A DNA stretch of 64,000 nucleotides from Adineta ricciae (Eukaryota > Rotifera > Eurotatoria > Adinetida > Adinetidae). The translations under genes were made by a program, and so were the position numbers. The stretch covers positions 154,556 to 218,555 of the forward strand of contig CAJNOJ010000180.1 of assembly GCA_905250025.1 (NCBI GenBank), written 5' to 3'. Each line of letters begins with the position of its first letter. The first letter of the stretch is position 1. The notes beneath the pieces were generated by a model. That model was not told the DNA's origin. It saw only the letters and a program-made list of their open reading frames with translations, and did no database searches. Below are positions 11,674 through 20,869 of the stretch, one piece after another.

Positions 11674-12099
11674 TCAGTGAACTTTTTTAAAATAAAACAT
11701 CAAAGGCATGATAATCATACGAGTTATGTTCCTGCCGGACAGATTTTCTGCACATTTTGTTGGTTCAGTTTTAGTTGATGTGCATGTTGTCGAAGTTATT
11801 AATGAATTGTTTTTGTTTGTAGCTGGGAATATGATCGAGAATTTGATCCAGTGAGAAATATTGTAAATGTCCGTGATATAAACTTTGATTCGGTCTACAG
11901 TGTCGAAACCATTGTATTTGTTCTTGTTACAAACGTAGGAATATTCAAATAAAGGATTTTCACTTGTTTCCGGCGTAACTTTATGTTGAATTTCTAGTTG
12001 TAAACCGTTAAATTCTAACTGATGGGTGTTACAAAAGAGACGAGAAGTCAGTTCAAACGTCGTATAATAAGAACAATCATATAATTGAAAACAGTGCAT
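11674..12099 (-). CDS. Hypothetical Cys-containing protein, possibly part of a Ly6-like remnant
   Basis: An open frame of 141 codons starts MHCFQLYDCSYYTTFELTSR and contains LFCNTHQLEF, EYSYVCNKNKY, several N-glycosylation sites and a C-terminal hydrophobic patch (ITRMIIMPLMFYF) that could be a GPI or membrane signal. This fits the last part of a small surface protein. It converges on the four-span gene with 26 bp between stops. No signal peptide is seen, so upstream exons or decay are likely. Function unknown. Confidence 0.35.
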   Translation of the reverse strand: MHCFQLYDCSYYTTFELTSRLFCNTHQLEFNGLQLEIQHKVTPETSENPLFEYSYVCNKNKYNGFDTVDRIKVYITDIYNISHWIKFSIIFPATNKNNSLITSTTCTSTKTEPTKCAENLSGRNITRMIIMPLMFYFKKVH

Positions 12100-12301
12100 G
12101 TCATCTCAAATTCTGCTCGATGCCGGGTATACAAGACAAGACTTGCCGTATATTATATGAAGTTAACTAATCATTTATAAACATCGAATACAATGAATCT
12201 ATTTTATCAAGATTTTCCCCGGCAGATTGATACGCAGTTGAACACAGGACTATCACTCGTGTCTTAATCTACTGGCATAAAAATATTGCAATAAGACACT
12301 T

Positions 12302-12927
12302 TCACCTTACAGTGGGTAAGATTATGTACTCAATTTGGCGTCGCCGAGCACAAAATCTGAGTTGAGATGCACCACAATAGTAGTCTTGCTTCCAATCAAA
12401 TGTTCTGAGGTAATAACAAAGATAGTCGTTACAGTTCGTTACTAAACTGTTAAGAGTACTGTCACAATATGGTAATATACCTTTCAAAGCAGGTGAACAT
12501 TCATCAAATATTCCATTGAGCATTATTATAAGGTCGCGTCTCATTTCAAATAGTCAATCTAGTCGACTATTGACAAGATATGCATAGAAATAGTATTCAT
12601 TACATAAGTCAGTGTCGCATATGATTACAATATTTGATTCCGCATAATTTTCATAAACAGCTAATGTAGTAGTTAAATGCAATTGATTTAGTTCGATTCG
12701 ACCATCATCGAATTTGCATAAAAATCAACAGTGATCTTAACACTTGACTTATCGTATCTTGTGTTCATAACCATACGACATGTTTTACTTGACTTAAATG
12801 TTGATTTGGTTAGTTCAACGTACTTTTGTCGCAGTTGAGTGTCGTTTAAAATACTACAAATCCAGCTTAAGACCATCATTTCGAGTTTCAATACATAACG
12901 GAGCTGGTCATGATGTGCAGCAAGCAA
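12302..12927 (-). pseudogene. Ly6/uPAR-like remnant
   Basis: The minus strand carries, in shifting frames, SSKTCRMVMNTRYDKSSVKI (12.8 kb), then HLTTTLAVYENYAESN followed by IIVICDTDLCN-like sequence (12.6 kb, read as VIICDTDLCNEYY), then a stop and LPYCDSTLNSLVTNCNDYLC (12.4 kb). The CxTDLCN ending is the hallmark of three-finger Ly6/uPAR domains. A stop separates the blocks, and the start region has lost its signal peptide frame. I read this as one or two decayed secreted or GPI-anchored proteins of a rotifer-expanded family. A live gene with unusual splicing is less likely. Confidence 0.4.
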
Positions 12928-13384
12928 TGATCAAATGTTGAAGCATACGTTTATTCACCACCTTTCTGAATGAAAATTTACGTTGAGAATTCTGTATGAG
13001 AGTTGAATATGACATGTTTATTACTGATATGTTGATGACTACCAAATGAACCACACGACACTCTTTGACAATTTTACCTCATCGTATTTATATGTCGTAT
13101 ATTTACCGATATACAAACATATGACCTTCCAAAGTGTGATATAGACGTCTGTCATACATACGTAAATGCCGTCAGACGTTGAAGAGATGAAATATAGACT
13201 ATTATGCAATAGTGAGTGTGGATATTTGGCAAAGAATAAGACAAATCGAGGGTGAATGGAAAGCGAAAAACTCATTATTCTTCTATTGACAAGACGCAAA
13301 ACATGGCCCGCCGGTTATTCAGTGGAGCAAGTTTTGCTTCTCATGCAAAATAACGAACTGCACGATCTTTTTTCAATCGCTAGA
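12928..13384. other. Intergenic, no gene seen
   Basis: AT-rich. The longest open frames show no compositional or motif support. Confidence 0.4.
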
Positions 13385-13875
13385 ATCTTTTTATGCCAGG
13401 ATATGTGCGAAGCAGAACACTTGCATCGAAAGTAGTTGTGCAAGATTTAAAAATTTTAGATGTTGGTGCAGGAAAAAAACCGATACCAGATATTCAAAAA
13501 AATTAACGTCATTGGGATAGAAAAATACCAGGATCTTGGATATTTATGACACGAAGGAAAGTGAACAAGAGTTTATCAATGCATCGAAAGAGAAGCAATG
13601 GGATGTGATCACTCTCGGTTTGCGCGACTCTTTCAACGTTATTTAGATGTTAATCTGATTTTTCTATGGTAGGCGCTTACGTCAATGGTTTTGACCAAGC
13701 AGCACACCATCGAGAAGAAGGTATTCGAGCAGATCGTGGTGTATCCTTCATTGGTTCAATCTTATTTTGCATGTTGTTCATGTGTTGGCCCTCAAAACAA
13801 AAATTGTTCTGGTAAAATCACCACAATATTTGCATGACGCTATCGAGCGAATCATCGATGAAGAAAAACAATAGA
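13385..13875 (+). pseudogene. Decayed gene, possibly methyltransferase-like
   Basis: Blocks in different plus-strand frames read LKILDVGAGKKPIPDIQKK (a glycine loop like that of SAM-dependent methyltransferases), then YDTKESEQEFINASKEKQWD, then ALKTKIVLVKSPQYLHDAI ending at a stop near 13875. Frameshifts and stops separate them. The identity rests on the LDVGAG motif alone and is weak. Confidence 0.3.
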
Positions 13876-14065
13876 CATAACTGAAAACAATTGCTTTCTT
13901 CATTAAATTTGTATATTCAAGCCTCTATTCATAGAATAAAATGTATCGCATAATAAACATAAATTGTATTTGCGCATTTAAAAAGGCGTGATCGTTAATT
14001 TTCATAACAATGGGGTATTTGCAAAGAAGAAGAAAACGAAAATATGAGGGAATCATGCATATCAA

Positions 14066-14106
14066 TGACGTCATGTGTTGTTGTTTTTCCTATGTGCATA
14101 TAAAAA
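14066..14106 (+). promoter_or_regulatory. CRE plus TATA promoter of the 14.15-kb small gene
   Basis: A perfect palindromic TGACGTCA is at 14066-14073 and TATAAAAA at 14099-14106, 46 nt before the ATG at 14152. The spacing fits a compact metazoan core promoter with a CREB/ATF-type site. Confidence 0.55.
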
Positions 14107-14151
14107 GTATTGTGTACATGACTGTTTACCTATTGACCAGAAGGATTAGCT

Positions 14152-14439
14152 ATGAATCCATATAGTGCGTATGCTGCCTATGCCAATCGCGAATATGCGT
14201 CTGATATGTGGATCATACGCAACGTTCCTGGTGGATTGAACAGTTAGTATAAAACTAAACCTTTCGAAATCGATTTCAACGGTTCTCTGCCATATCGCTT
14301 AGGTCCACTTGGTGAAGCATTGGATAATTATTTGGGAGGAAATCCGAACCCATCTTATGGTCAAATTGTTGGCGGAGCACCAGGAGTTGGTGGTTACGGA
14401 TACCCACAGTACGGCAGTTCATTCGGCTATTATATGTAA
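14152..14439 (+). CDS. Small Gly/Tyr-rich protein, 75 residues
   Basis: Two exons, 14152-14242 and 14303-14439, with a 60-nt phase-1 intron. The joined frame reads MNPYSAYAAYANREYASDMW, then PGGLNSPLGEALDNYLGG and ends GYPQYGSSFGYYM. The second half is rich in Gly, Tyr, Ser and Pro. No signal peptide. Support comes from a clean promoter at the right distance, proper splice sites and a frame kept across the splice. Low-complexity GYS/P tails occur in RNA-binding, structural or secreted matrix proteins; no function can be assigned. Confidence 0.55.
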
Positions 14440-16193
14440 CATGATACAGTGACATTAGCTCTCGAAAGAACTGTAATTTTTAAAAAAATATTTACCTATA
14501 ATTCAGATTTCCTTGCATTCGTCGAATAGTTCGTTTGACGACGCCATCAAATTCTTTTTTTGTATCTCTCAGATGGTAAAACACAGATCAGAAATGTGAT
14601 CATTGGCGGTAAAAATGAGATTAGATAAGCAAACAAAAAGAACCAAAAATTTCAAGTTGATTTCATAGACTCGCTGCGAAAGGGCACGATTAAACGTGGT
14701 AAAGCCACCAACACGTACTACCTTATCAAATGATGTTTATAAGTAAAATTCAGCTGAATCGTCGCACACGAATGAGCCAGGAGTACGACGATGAAAAGAA
14801 TGGAACGAAGAAGTAAAAGAGACTAAGAAATGAATTGTAAATACTCATTAACGACGAATATTCAATCAAACACTAGGCGTATTGTTCATCTATGTCTATG
14901 TCGTCAACATCAAAGTGTGAATTGCTAAACTTTCCTTTGGCTACTCTTTGACTTTTCAGCTTGTTAAATTTCACATTCTGTTACAACGAGGAAGACTCCG
15001 CCAGCCATTGATGATTTGTGAAAAGGCTAATTTGAAAGAAGACTAACTGAAAACACTTGACTACGAACATACACACAATCAGAACAAATTAAACGTTGAT
15101 TTCGTCAACATAGTAGTGGACAATATTTGACACGAAAAGTTTCATTAAATAACTCATCTGTTGACAAACGTCGATAGACTATAAGGAGAAGAACATGATA
15201 GGTTGAGTGACATAATCACATCGAATTTTAATTATATTTGACTTTTTTCAAACATACTTAGCCCTTGATGTTTCATTGATAGTTTCGTCACTAAATTCAA
15301 CATCAATTTGATTTCGATGATTTTCACATCTATCGTCATAGAGCTCCCCTTGACAAAGATATACAAATGCCTTGCAACTGGGCCGATCTTCTATAATGGA
15401 ACATAAACTCCTCTTTGTTTGCAGGCGAAGTGTCCGCTAGTTCGTGTTTTAAATACCATTTCGAGTCAAATTTATTCATCGGCCAAACGCATATACTTCT
15501 GGAAGGACGCTTGAGCTGATAAATCTTTTATGATCTGAAACACGGTATGTAGCTTTACAGTTCCTTCCTTTCTCGCCATTTTACGCAGTATGTGATAGAG
15601 AAAACGCATGTTCAGCATTTCATTGCTTCTTTGTTATTATCACAGTTCTTCGAGAAAAATCAAATAACTGAGTTAGAAGTTAAACGATAATTTTTATCAC
15701 ATGAATTGAATTACATCCAATTGCAGAGCCAAAATTAGCAATAACGTAAGGCACTGATGGCTTCACGAATACATTCAACAATTGAATTAACTGTTGCCAT
15801 TTGCGGATGAGATTATTCGTTATAATCTGCAGTCATTTCCATTGTTTTTTCGTTGTGAATACAATTCAAAAATGGGATGTGATTGCACTTTAATTTTTTG
15901 TATAATGATAAGATAAGAAAAACACGTATCAATTACATCTGGTTAAGAGTGAAAGGAAAAATGCAAGTAAAAGAAGTTGCGTTATCTTTACCTTAATGTA
16001 TACTGTAGGCTGATCGTCATAACTCGCATTGTTATTTTCGCGCTTGGGCCTTTGCAACATCCTGAAAGGACGTTTAAGTTTGAAGTTCATTTCTAATCAG
16101 AGAAACTACATTTTTAAGCTTCTTATCATTCTCGATCTTTAAAGGTGTCATGAAACAGTAAGGCGAAGAAATACAAGATATCATCTTAGTTCG
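14440..16193. other. Gene-poor stretch with short relics
   Basis: Plus-strand fragments at 14.57-14.73 kb read DGKTQIRNVIIGGKNEIR, stop, then FQVDFIDSLRKGTIKRGKA, stop; they look like one dead exon. On the minus strand 15618-15472 is an open frame of 48 codons (MLNMRFLYHILRKMARKEG and onward) preceded by a stop. It could be a terminal exon of a lost gene, but nothing supports it further. The rest is AT-rich without coding signal. Confidence 0.35.
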
Positions 16194-16200
16194 TATATAA
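16194..16200 (+). promoter_or_regulatory. TATA box of the P450 gene
   Basis: TATATAA, 56 nt before the P450 ATG at 16256. Confidence 0.45.
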
Positions 16201-16255
16201 ATACATCTATAACGACAAGTCATATATAACAGATCTTTAAACACATATCGTGACA

Positions 16256-17775
16256 ATGATCGGTTTAATCGAAAGTCTACTTTTGGTTCTTGTTACTTTA
16301 TTCGTAATTTATTTCATTCGCTCCAAGCCTGATGAAGATTCATCCATTCCCTATGCTAAATATGGCAGCTATCCAATCATTGGACATTTAATTGCATTTA
16401 CACGTAATCGAACTAAAGTGTTACTCGAATGCCATCGACGGTACGGTGCGTGCTTTCGAATTCGATTAGCAAATCAACGTTTTATCATGATACCGTCGCA
16501 TGCTGATTGGATGGCGATAGTGAAAAATTCATCGTTTAAATTTACAGGCACTGAGCTAGGCATAGAAATATTTGGATTTTCTTCTGTTTTCTTGGGTATG
16601 TATGGAGCATTTAACTCATTCACGAAGTATTCTCCTCTTCTATAGATCATCCTGAACTTGATCCGGACACTCATCGTTTGTATGTTCAACATTTGAAAAA
16701 TCGTGATGGTCTACACCCAATGGTTGTCGAATTTGTTCGTCGAATGTATGAAGCGATGAGGAACGAAAAAGTATCTCTTGAAAAGAATCATTCTGCATCC
16801 AAATGGATCTCAACTGGTCTACTCGAATTTAGCCATCGTATGCTGTTTCGTCCTTCGACTGTGGCATTATTCGGAGATATTGATACAGCGGCACTGGAGC
16901 AACATTTTCGTTTATTCGATAATAAGTTCCATTATTTTTTTATTCCATTTCCCAAATGGGTTTATTCATATTTTCTACGTAAAGAATTAAATGCCCGCTC
17001 CAGTTTGGGCAAATCGTGGCAAAACAATTGCGATCCAAACAACGCATCGAACTTCTATCGAGATCGATTAGCAGTCTATGAAAGTCATTCGGATTGGCTT
17101 CCAAAGGAAGAAATTGGTAAACTTGTAACAGCCTTCTTCTGGGCATCACTTGGCAATACGATTCCCGCGGTGTTTTGGTCATTGTTCTATATTTTACGAG
17201 ATCCAAAAGCTCTGCAGCACATCCAACAAGAAATGGATGTACATTTACCATTCATATCATTGGATGAAGCAGATTCTTCAACGGCTTATTGGACACCGGA
17301 ACAGATAGATTCATGTATGTATTTGGAAAGTGCAATTAACGAAACGATTCGATTAGTTGGCGCACCTTTTATGCTAAGAAAATGTTGTCGAGATGCACAA
17401 ACAAGCTTAGAAGACGGACGTCAAATCAATATAAAAGCAGGTGAAAACTTGGCCTGGTATGCCGGTGTAAGTCATTTTGATGAAAACTTATTTCCACGAG
17501 CCAATGAATTTATCTTCGATCGATTTCTAAACAAAAAGGCCGAAAGCGTACCGGGCTATATGCCGTTCGGAGGTGGAAAAAGTATATGTCCAGGACGGTT
17601 CTTTGCACGATACGAAATCAAAACTTGCGTCGCCATGCTCTTGCGCTATATGGAATATCAATTTAAAGATATGAAAGCAGTACCAAAGCAAAAGCTGACT
17701 CGCGTTGGTTTTGGCATTGCTCCACCTGATCATGACGTGCCTATTGTCTATCGATACAGAGTTTGTTCTCATTGA
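16256..17775 (+). CDS. Cytochrome P450, CYP7/CYP8-like (clan 7), copy A
   Basis: Exons 16256-16595 and 16646-17775 (50-nt phase-1 intron) encode 489 residues. An N-terminal membrane anchor (LIESLLLVLVTLFVIYFI) is followed by IPYAKYGSYPIIGHLIAF. The I-helix reads FFWASLGNTIPAVFW, very like the ASQANT.PA.FW of CYP7 sterol 7-alpha-hydroxylases, with Asn in the place of the usual acidic residue. ExxR is ETIR, and the heme loop is PFGGGKSICPGRFFA with Cys at about 428. In animals this clan contains sterol/oxysterol hydroxylases and prostacyclin synthase; the substrate here is unknown. It would sit in the ER membrane. The first in-frame ATG (16256) was chosen. A 3' fragment recurs at 43039-43473. 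Family call secure, subfamily inferred from the I-helix. Confidence 0.88.
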
Positions 17776-18007
17776 AAATAAACTAGTTCTACATGTTGAC
17801 CATGCAGTTTGATACGATTCTTTGCTCTCCTTCCACAGATTTCAATACTTTTTACATATGCTAACTAATCCCTTCTTACGTAAGTTGTTTGATTGAATAT
17901 TCAAGTATATTACTCGATTTGCATGCTTCTCTGGAAACGAATTAGTGATGAAAAAGAAAAACAAGAATCTATTATTCGAAAATCAAACGAAAATCTGATT
18001 TCTGCTG

Positions 18008-18949
18008 TTATTTGATATTTGTCGCGATAATAGTAACCATACCGTAAATGCCCAATGTTTCACGAACTTTTTCGACCTGAAAAAGAGATGTTCCACTAAC
18101 ACTATCTTTCAACATTCCAATTTTTTCTGGCGTAACTTTAGGAAAAAGAATTTGATACAGCCCATCTGCAGTTCGAATAATGAAATATTGTTTTGTTTGT
18201 CTCGTCAAATCATCACTATTCGATTGACGAACAAGATTTTGAAGTATATCTAATTTTTCTAATTCATTTATACCAACATATGCAGCAAGATAAATCACTT
18301 GACATTGACTCAGAATCGATCGAACCTCATTTGGTAATGGACTTTCACAGATATCTTGAGTGATAAAATGCATACGTTTGAAAAGATCCGCAGGTAAGAT
18401 TTGTTCGCTGATCAACGATGCTAGTTGATTCGCTTCTTCACACATATCAATATTATAAATATCGACCAACGGTCCATGATCATTGAGGATAATCAAGGAA
18501 GATGTTGGAATTGGACCTGAACCAACAAACGCAATTTTAGTAACTAACGAACTACCCTTTGCATTGTGATCCGTCGAATTCTTCGCTAGAGAAACACCAA
18601 GATTCTGTAACATGTTGATTTCACATTGAATCAATTCTTCATAACCTTTCCGATGTTTGAAATGTTCGGTAAAATTATGATTTCGATCAACAGCACAGAT
18701 CTTTGCTGTTCGAATTTCACCGTAGAGACCATACAGAGCGAACAAACGACGCAGATTTTCGCATGCAACGTTCAATTCCACGTCTGTATCTAACATCTCA
18801 TTCAATTTCGATAAACAGACATCTTTTGCAGAACATAAGTTTATAAGTTCGTCGAATAAATCAATCAGCTGAGGAGAAAATTCGGTAATATCAAGTTGGG
18901 CAAGCTCATGATTTAACTGAATAAGTCGATTACGCATCGAACCGTCCAT
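18008..18949 (-). CDS. Nicotianamine synthase-like protein, copy A
   Basis: Single exon, 313 residues, starting at the first ATG (MDGSMRNR). The order of motifs follows nicotianamine synthase (NAS): an N-terminal helical part with ENLRRLFALYGLYGEIRTAK, HFKHRKGYEELIQCEINML, then the SAM-binding Rossmann part KIAFVGSGPIPTSSLIILN (about 138-156), YNIDMCEEANQLA, RMHFITQDI, QVIYLAAYVGINELEKLDIL and YFIIRTADGLYQILFP. Length matches plant NAS (about 320). NAS condenses three S-adenosylmethionine molecules into nicotianamine, a chelator of Fe, Ni, Cu and Zn; it is known from plants, some fungi and archaea and is not a standard animal enzyme (family knowledge). Presence here between a P450 and caspase-like genes, apparently without introns, suggests horizontal acquisition. 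Activity is not proven. Confidence 0.82.
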   Translation of the reverse strand: MDGSMRNRLIQLNHELAQLDITEFSPQLIDLFDELINLCSAKDVCLSKLNEMLDTDVELNVACENLRRLFALYGLYGEIRTAKICAVDRNHNFTEHFKHRKGYEELIQCEINMLQNLGVSLAKNSTDHNAKGSSLVTKIAFVGSGPIPTSSLIILNDHGPLVDIYNIDMCEEANQLASLISEQILPADLFKRMHFITQDICESPLPNEVRSILSQCQVIYLAAYVGINELEKLDILQNLVRQSNSDDLTRQTKQYFIIRTADGLYQILFPKVTPEKIGMLKDSVSGTSLFQVEKVRETLGIYGMVTIIATNIK

Positions 18950-19383
18950 GTTACACCGAGAGAGAGAAAATGATTATAATGCACAACGTCTTTTTTTATA
19001 TACACATGTAAAGATCTCTTTGTCATTCTGTATGATAACAACATTTTTTATTTGTCATCATACTTTCTTTTTCTTTTTCTGTTGATCTTATTATACAACA
19101 AAATTGTCCTCTGCTAAACTGTTGGCTTGATCGTCGTTCTCGAATTAAAGTTAAAACGAAGAATAATATCCTTATACATGCTTTGATCTTTTAGGAAATG
19201 ATCAGTCATGAGTTAGATTTGATCGATATGAACATATTTATGTGAGTCGAGAAAAAAAATATCATCATATATTACGCCGAACGAGTTTTCCGCTTTTTCA
19301 TCAGTAAGAGTGAATTTATTTAAGACAATATTAAAAGTTTAGCTTCTCTCCTTTCTCGATCGTATAGTTCGCTAGATAGAAAG
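18950..19383. other. Intergenic, no gene seen
   Basis: Upstream region of the nicotianamine synthase gene (pyrimidine-rich CTTTCTTTTTCTTTTTCT at about 19063-19080) and 3' region of the caspase-like gene. Confidence 0.5.
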
Positions 19384-20447
19384 TCATTTTGCAGGCAGAG
19401 TGGAATATTTTCGCTGAATGGCATTTTGGCGTCTGATTTTTAACTTGTGAATTAGTGCTCGAATTTCACCAAGACGGCAACTAGCATCACGGTTATAAGA
19501 ACCACTTCCTTGTGGTTGTTTAATAGCAATATCTTCCAATTCATCGTTTAATTCTTCAATCCGTACGTTGCAATCTTTGATTTTTTGTTCTACACGAAAA
19601 CAAAACACAACAATTCGGTTCTATCTGATAAAGGAGTGTTTTAAACGTACCATCTGGCATTGTATAGAGACAAACTTGATCGTATTGTTGTAATCCATTC
19701 ATAAAGAATGGGCGTTGTTTACCTTTGCTTTCCTGACTAACGTTTTCAGCGATGTTTTGAAACACGTCAATGATAGGAACATCTTCTCGATCAATGTTGT
19801 TTAGTAGATGTTCAGCAAACAAATTTTCTTGATTTTTCTTTCGATTATCCGAAACAATCTTGCCAGCACCGCAAGCAAATTGAATGAAAACTGGATTGGA
19901 TGAAGTTATTGTCTTTAGACCTTTCGGTAGCCGATGAGCTATAAAAAGGAATGGAAATGTTCTTTGTATAATAAATTCATTTCGCTCAGTACATACAGTT
20001 TGATGGTGACTCGCAATTGTAAAAGTATTGTTTAACACAATCGAGAATAAAAATGTTCACGCCAGATTCATTTTTGTCGGTTAGTTTCCTCAATATACTT
20101 GCAGCATTTGCACCCATTTCGCTGGCAACAATATCCGATTCCATTCGATCGTCATCCGTAGGTATTAAATAGTTCGCACCGTCTACTTGACGGCATTGAC
20201 CACAGTAATAGAATAAAACTATACTACCATCTTCTATTGTCTTGGCAAATTCAACCACTCGTTTGAGCATCTCTTTTTTTAAATTCATATGCAAAGTAAC
20301 CCGAAAGTTAATTGCCTGTAAGACATCGCTCAGTTGTCTAGCATTGCTAGCCGCGTGCTCCACGCGATTTTCTTTTCGCTTATAATTACGATTGCCAATA
20401 ATGAGGGCTACTTTTGGACGAGATGAAAAATCACCAACGTTTGACAT
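19384..20447 (-). CDS. Caspase-like (peptidase C14 fold) protein with C-terminal coiled coil, copy A
   Basis: Three exons, 20447-19997, 19938-19651 and 19589-19384 (introns 58 and 61 nt), encode 314 residues. The N-terminal half shows the metacaspase/paracaspase p20 pattern: KVALIIGNRNY, then SIVLFYYCGQCRQVDGANYL with IPTDD, then NIFILDCVKQ. The expected catalytic His of the YxGHG box is Gln (about residue 84), while the Cys in LDC is kept (about 137). So this may be an inactive or altered protease, a pseudoenzyme. The middle segment (SSNPVFIQFACGAG, LFAEHLLNNI) corresponds to the p10-like part of caspase-14-type domains. The end (EQKIKDCNVRIEELNDELED) is a predicted coiled coil. Start: ATG at 20447, the first in frame. 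It is divergent from the caspase/PARP fusion 422 bp away, with which it is clearly paralogous. Confidence 0.75.
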
Positions 20448-20869
20448 TTTCAATTCGAATCTGAAAAATGAAACTCAATAACGGCAAACCAGAGTATGCA
20501 TTTGAACTCCTATTTTCACCGAAAAAAAAACTTCCAACTTACCAACAAAACCATCAAGTAGGATGTTATGATGTTCTGTTATTTGGAAAGAATAATGCAT
20601 TACTTTATATTTACACTGCACGTCCAAAAGAATTTGAGTGATGTTTGTCTCTCTGCCAGAAAGAAACTATTGGTAGTTGCTTGTTTGCGTTAAATCAACA
20701 ATGTGACTGGTAAGAATGATTTTAAAAAATCACATCTACCAAAAATTAAAATGCGTCACGTCTTCGACTGAGGCTCCCTATTTTCAGAGAACAAAGATGT
20801 TTACGACGTGAAAATGAGAATCAAAACTAATAAACACAGCATCTTTATAGTTTTAGATCAGAATAACAA
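20448..20869. promoter_or_regulatory. Shared divergent promoter region, copy A
   Basis: 422 bp separate two caspase-like genes transcribed away from each other; the same arrangement is kept in copy B. No unambiguous TATA box. Co-regulation is inferred from layout only. Confidence 0.4.

Noticed and set aside
13039-13299. 86-codon minus-strand open frame
   Set aside because: Composition looks non-coding, with no motif and no neighbour support.
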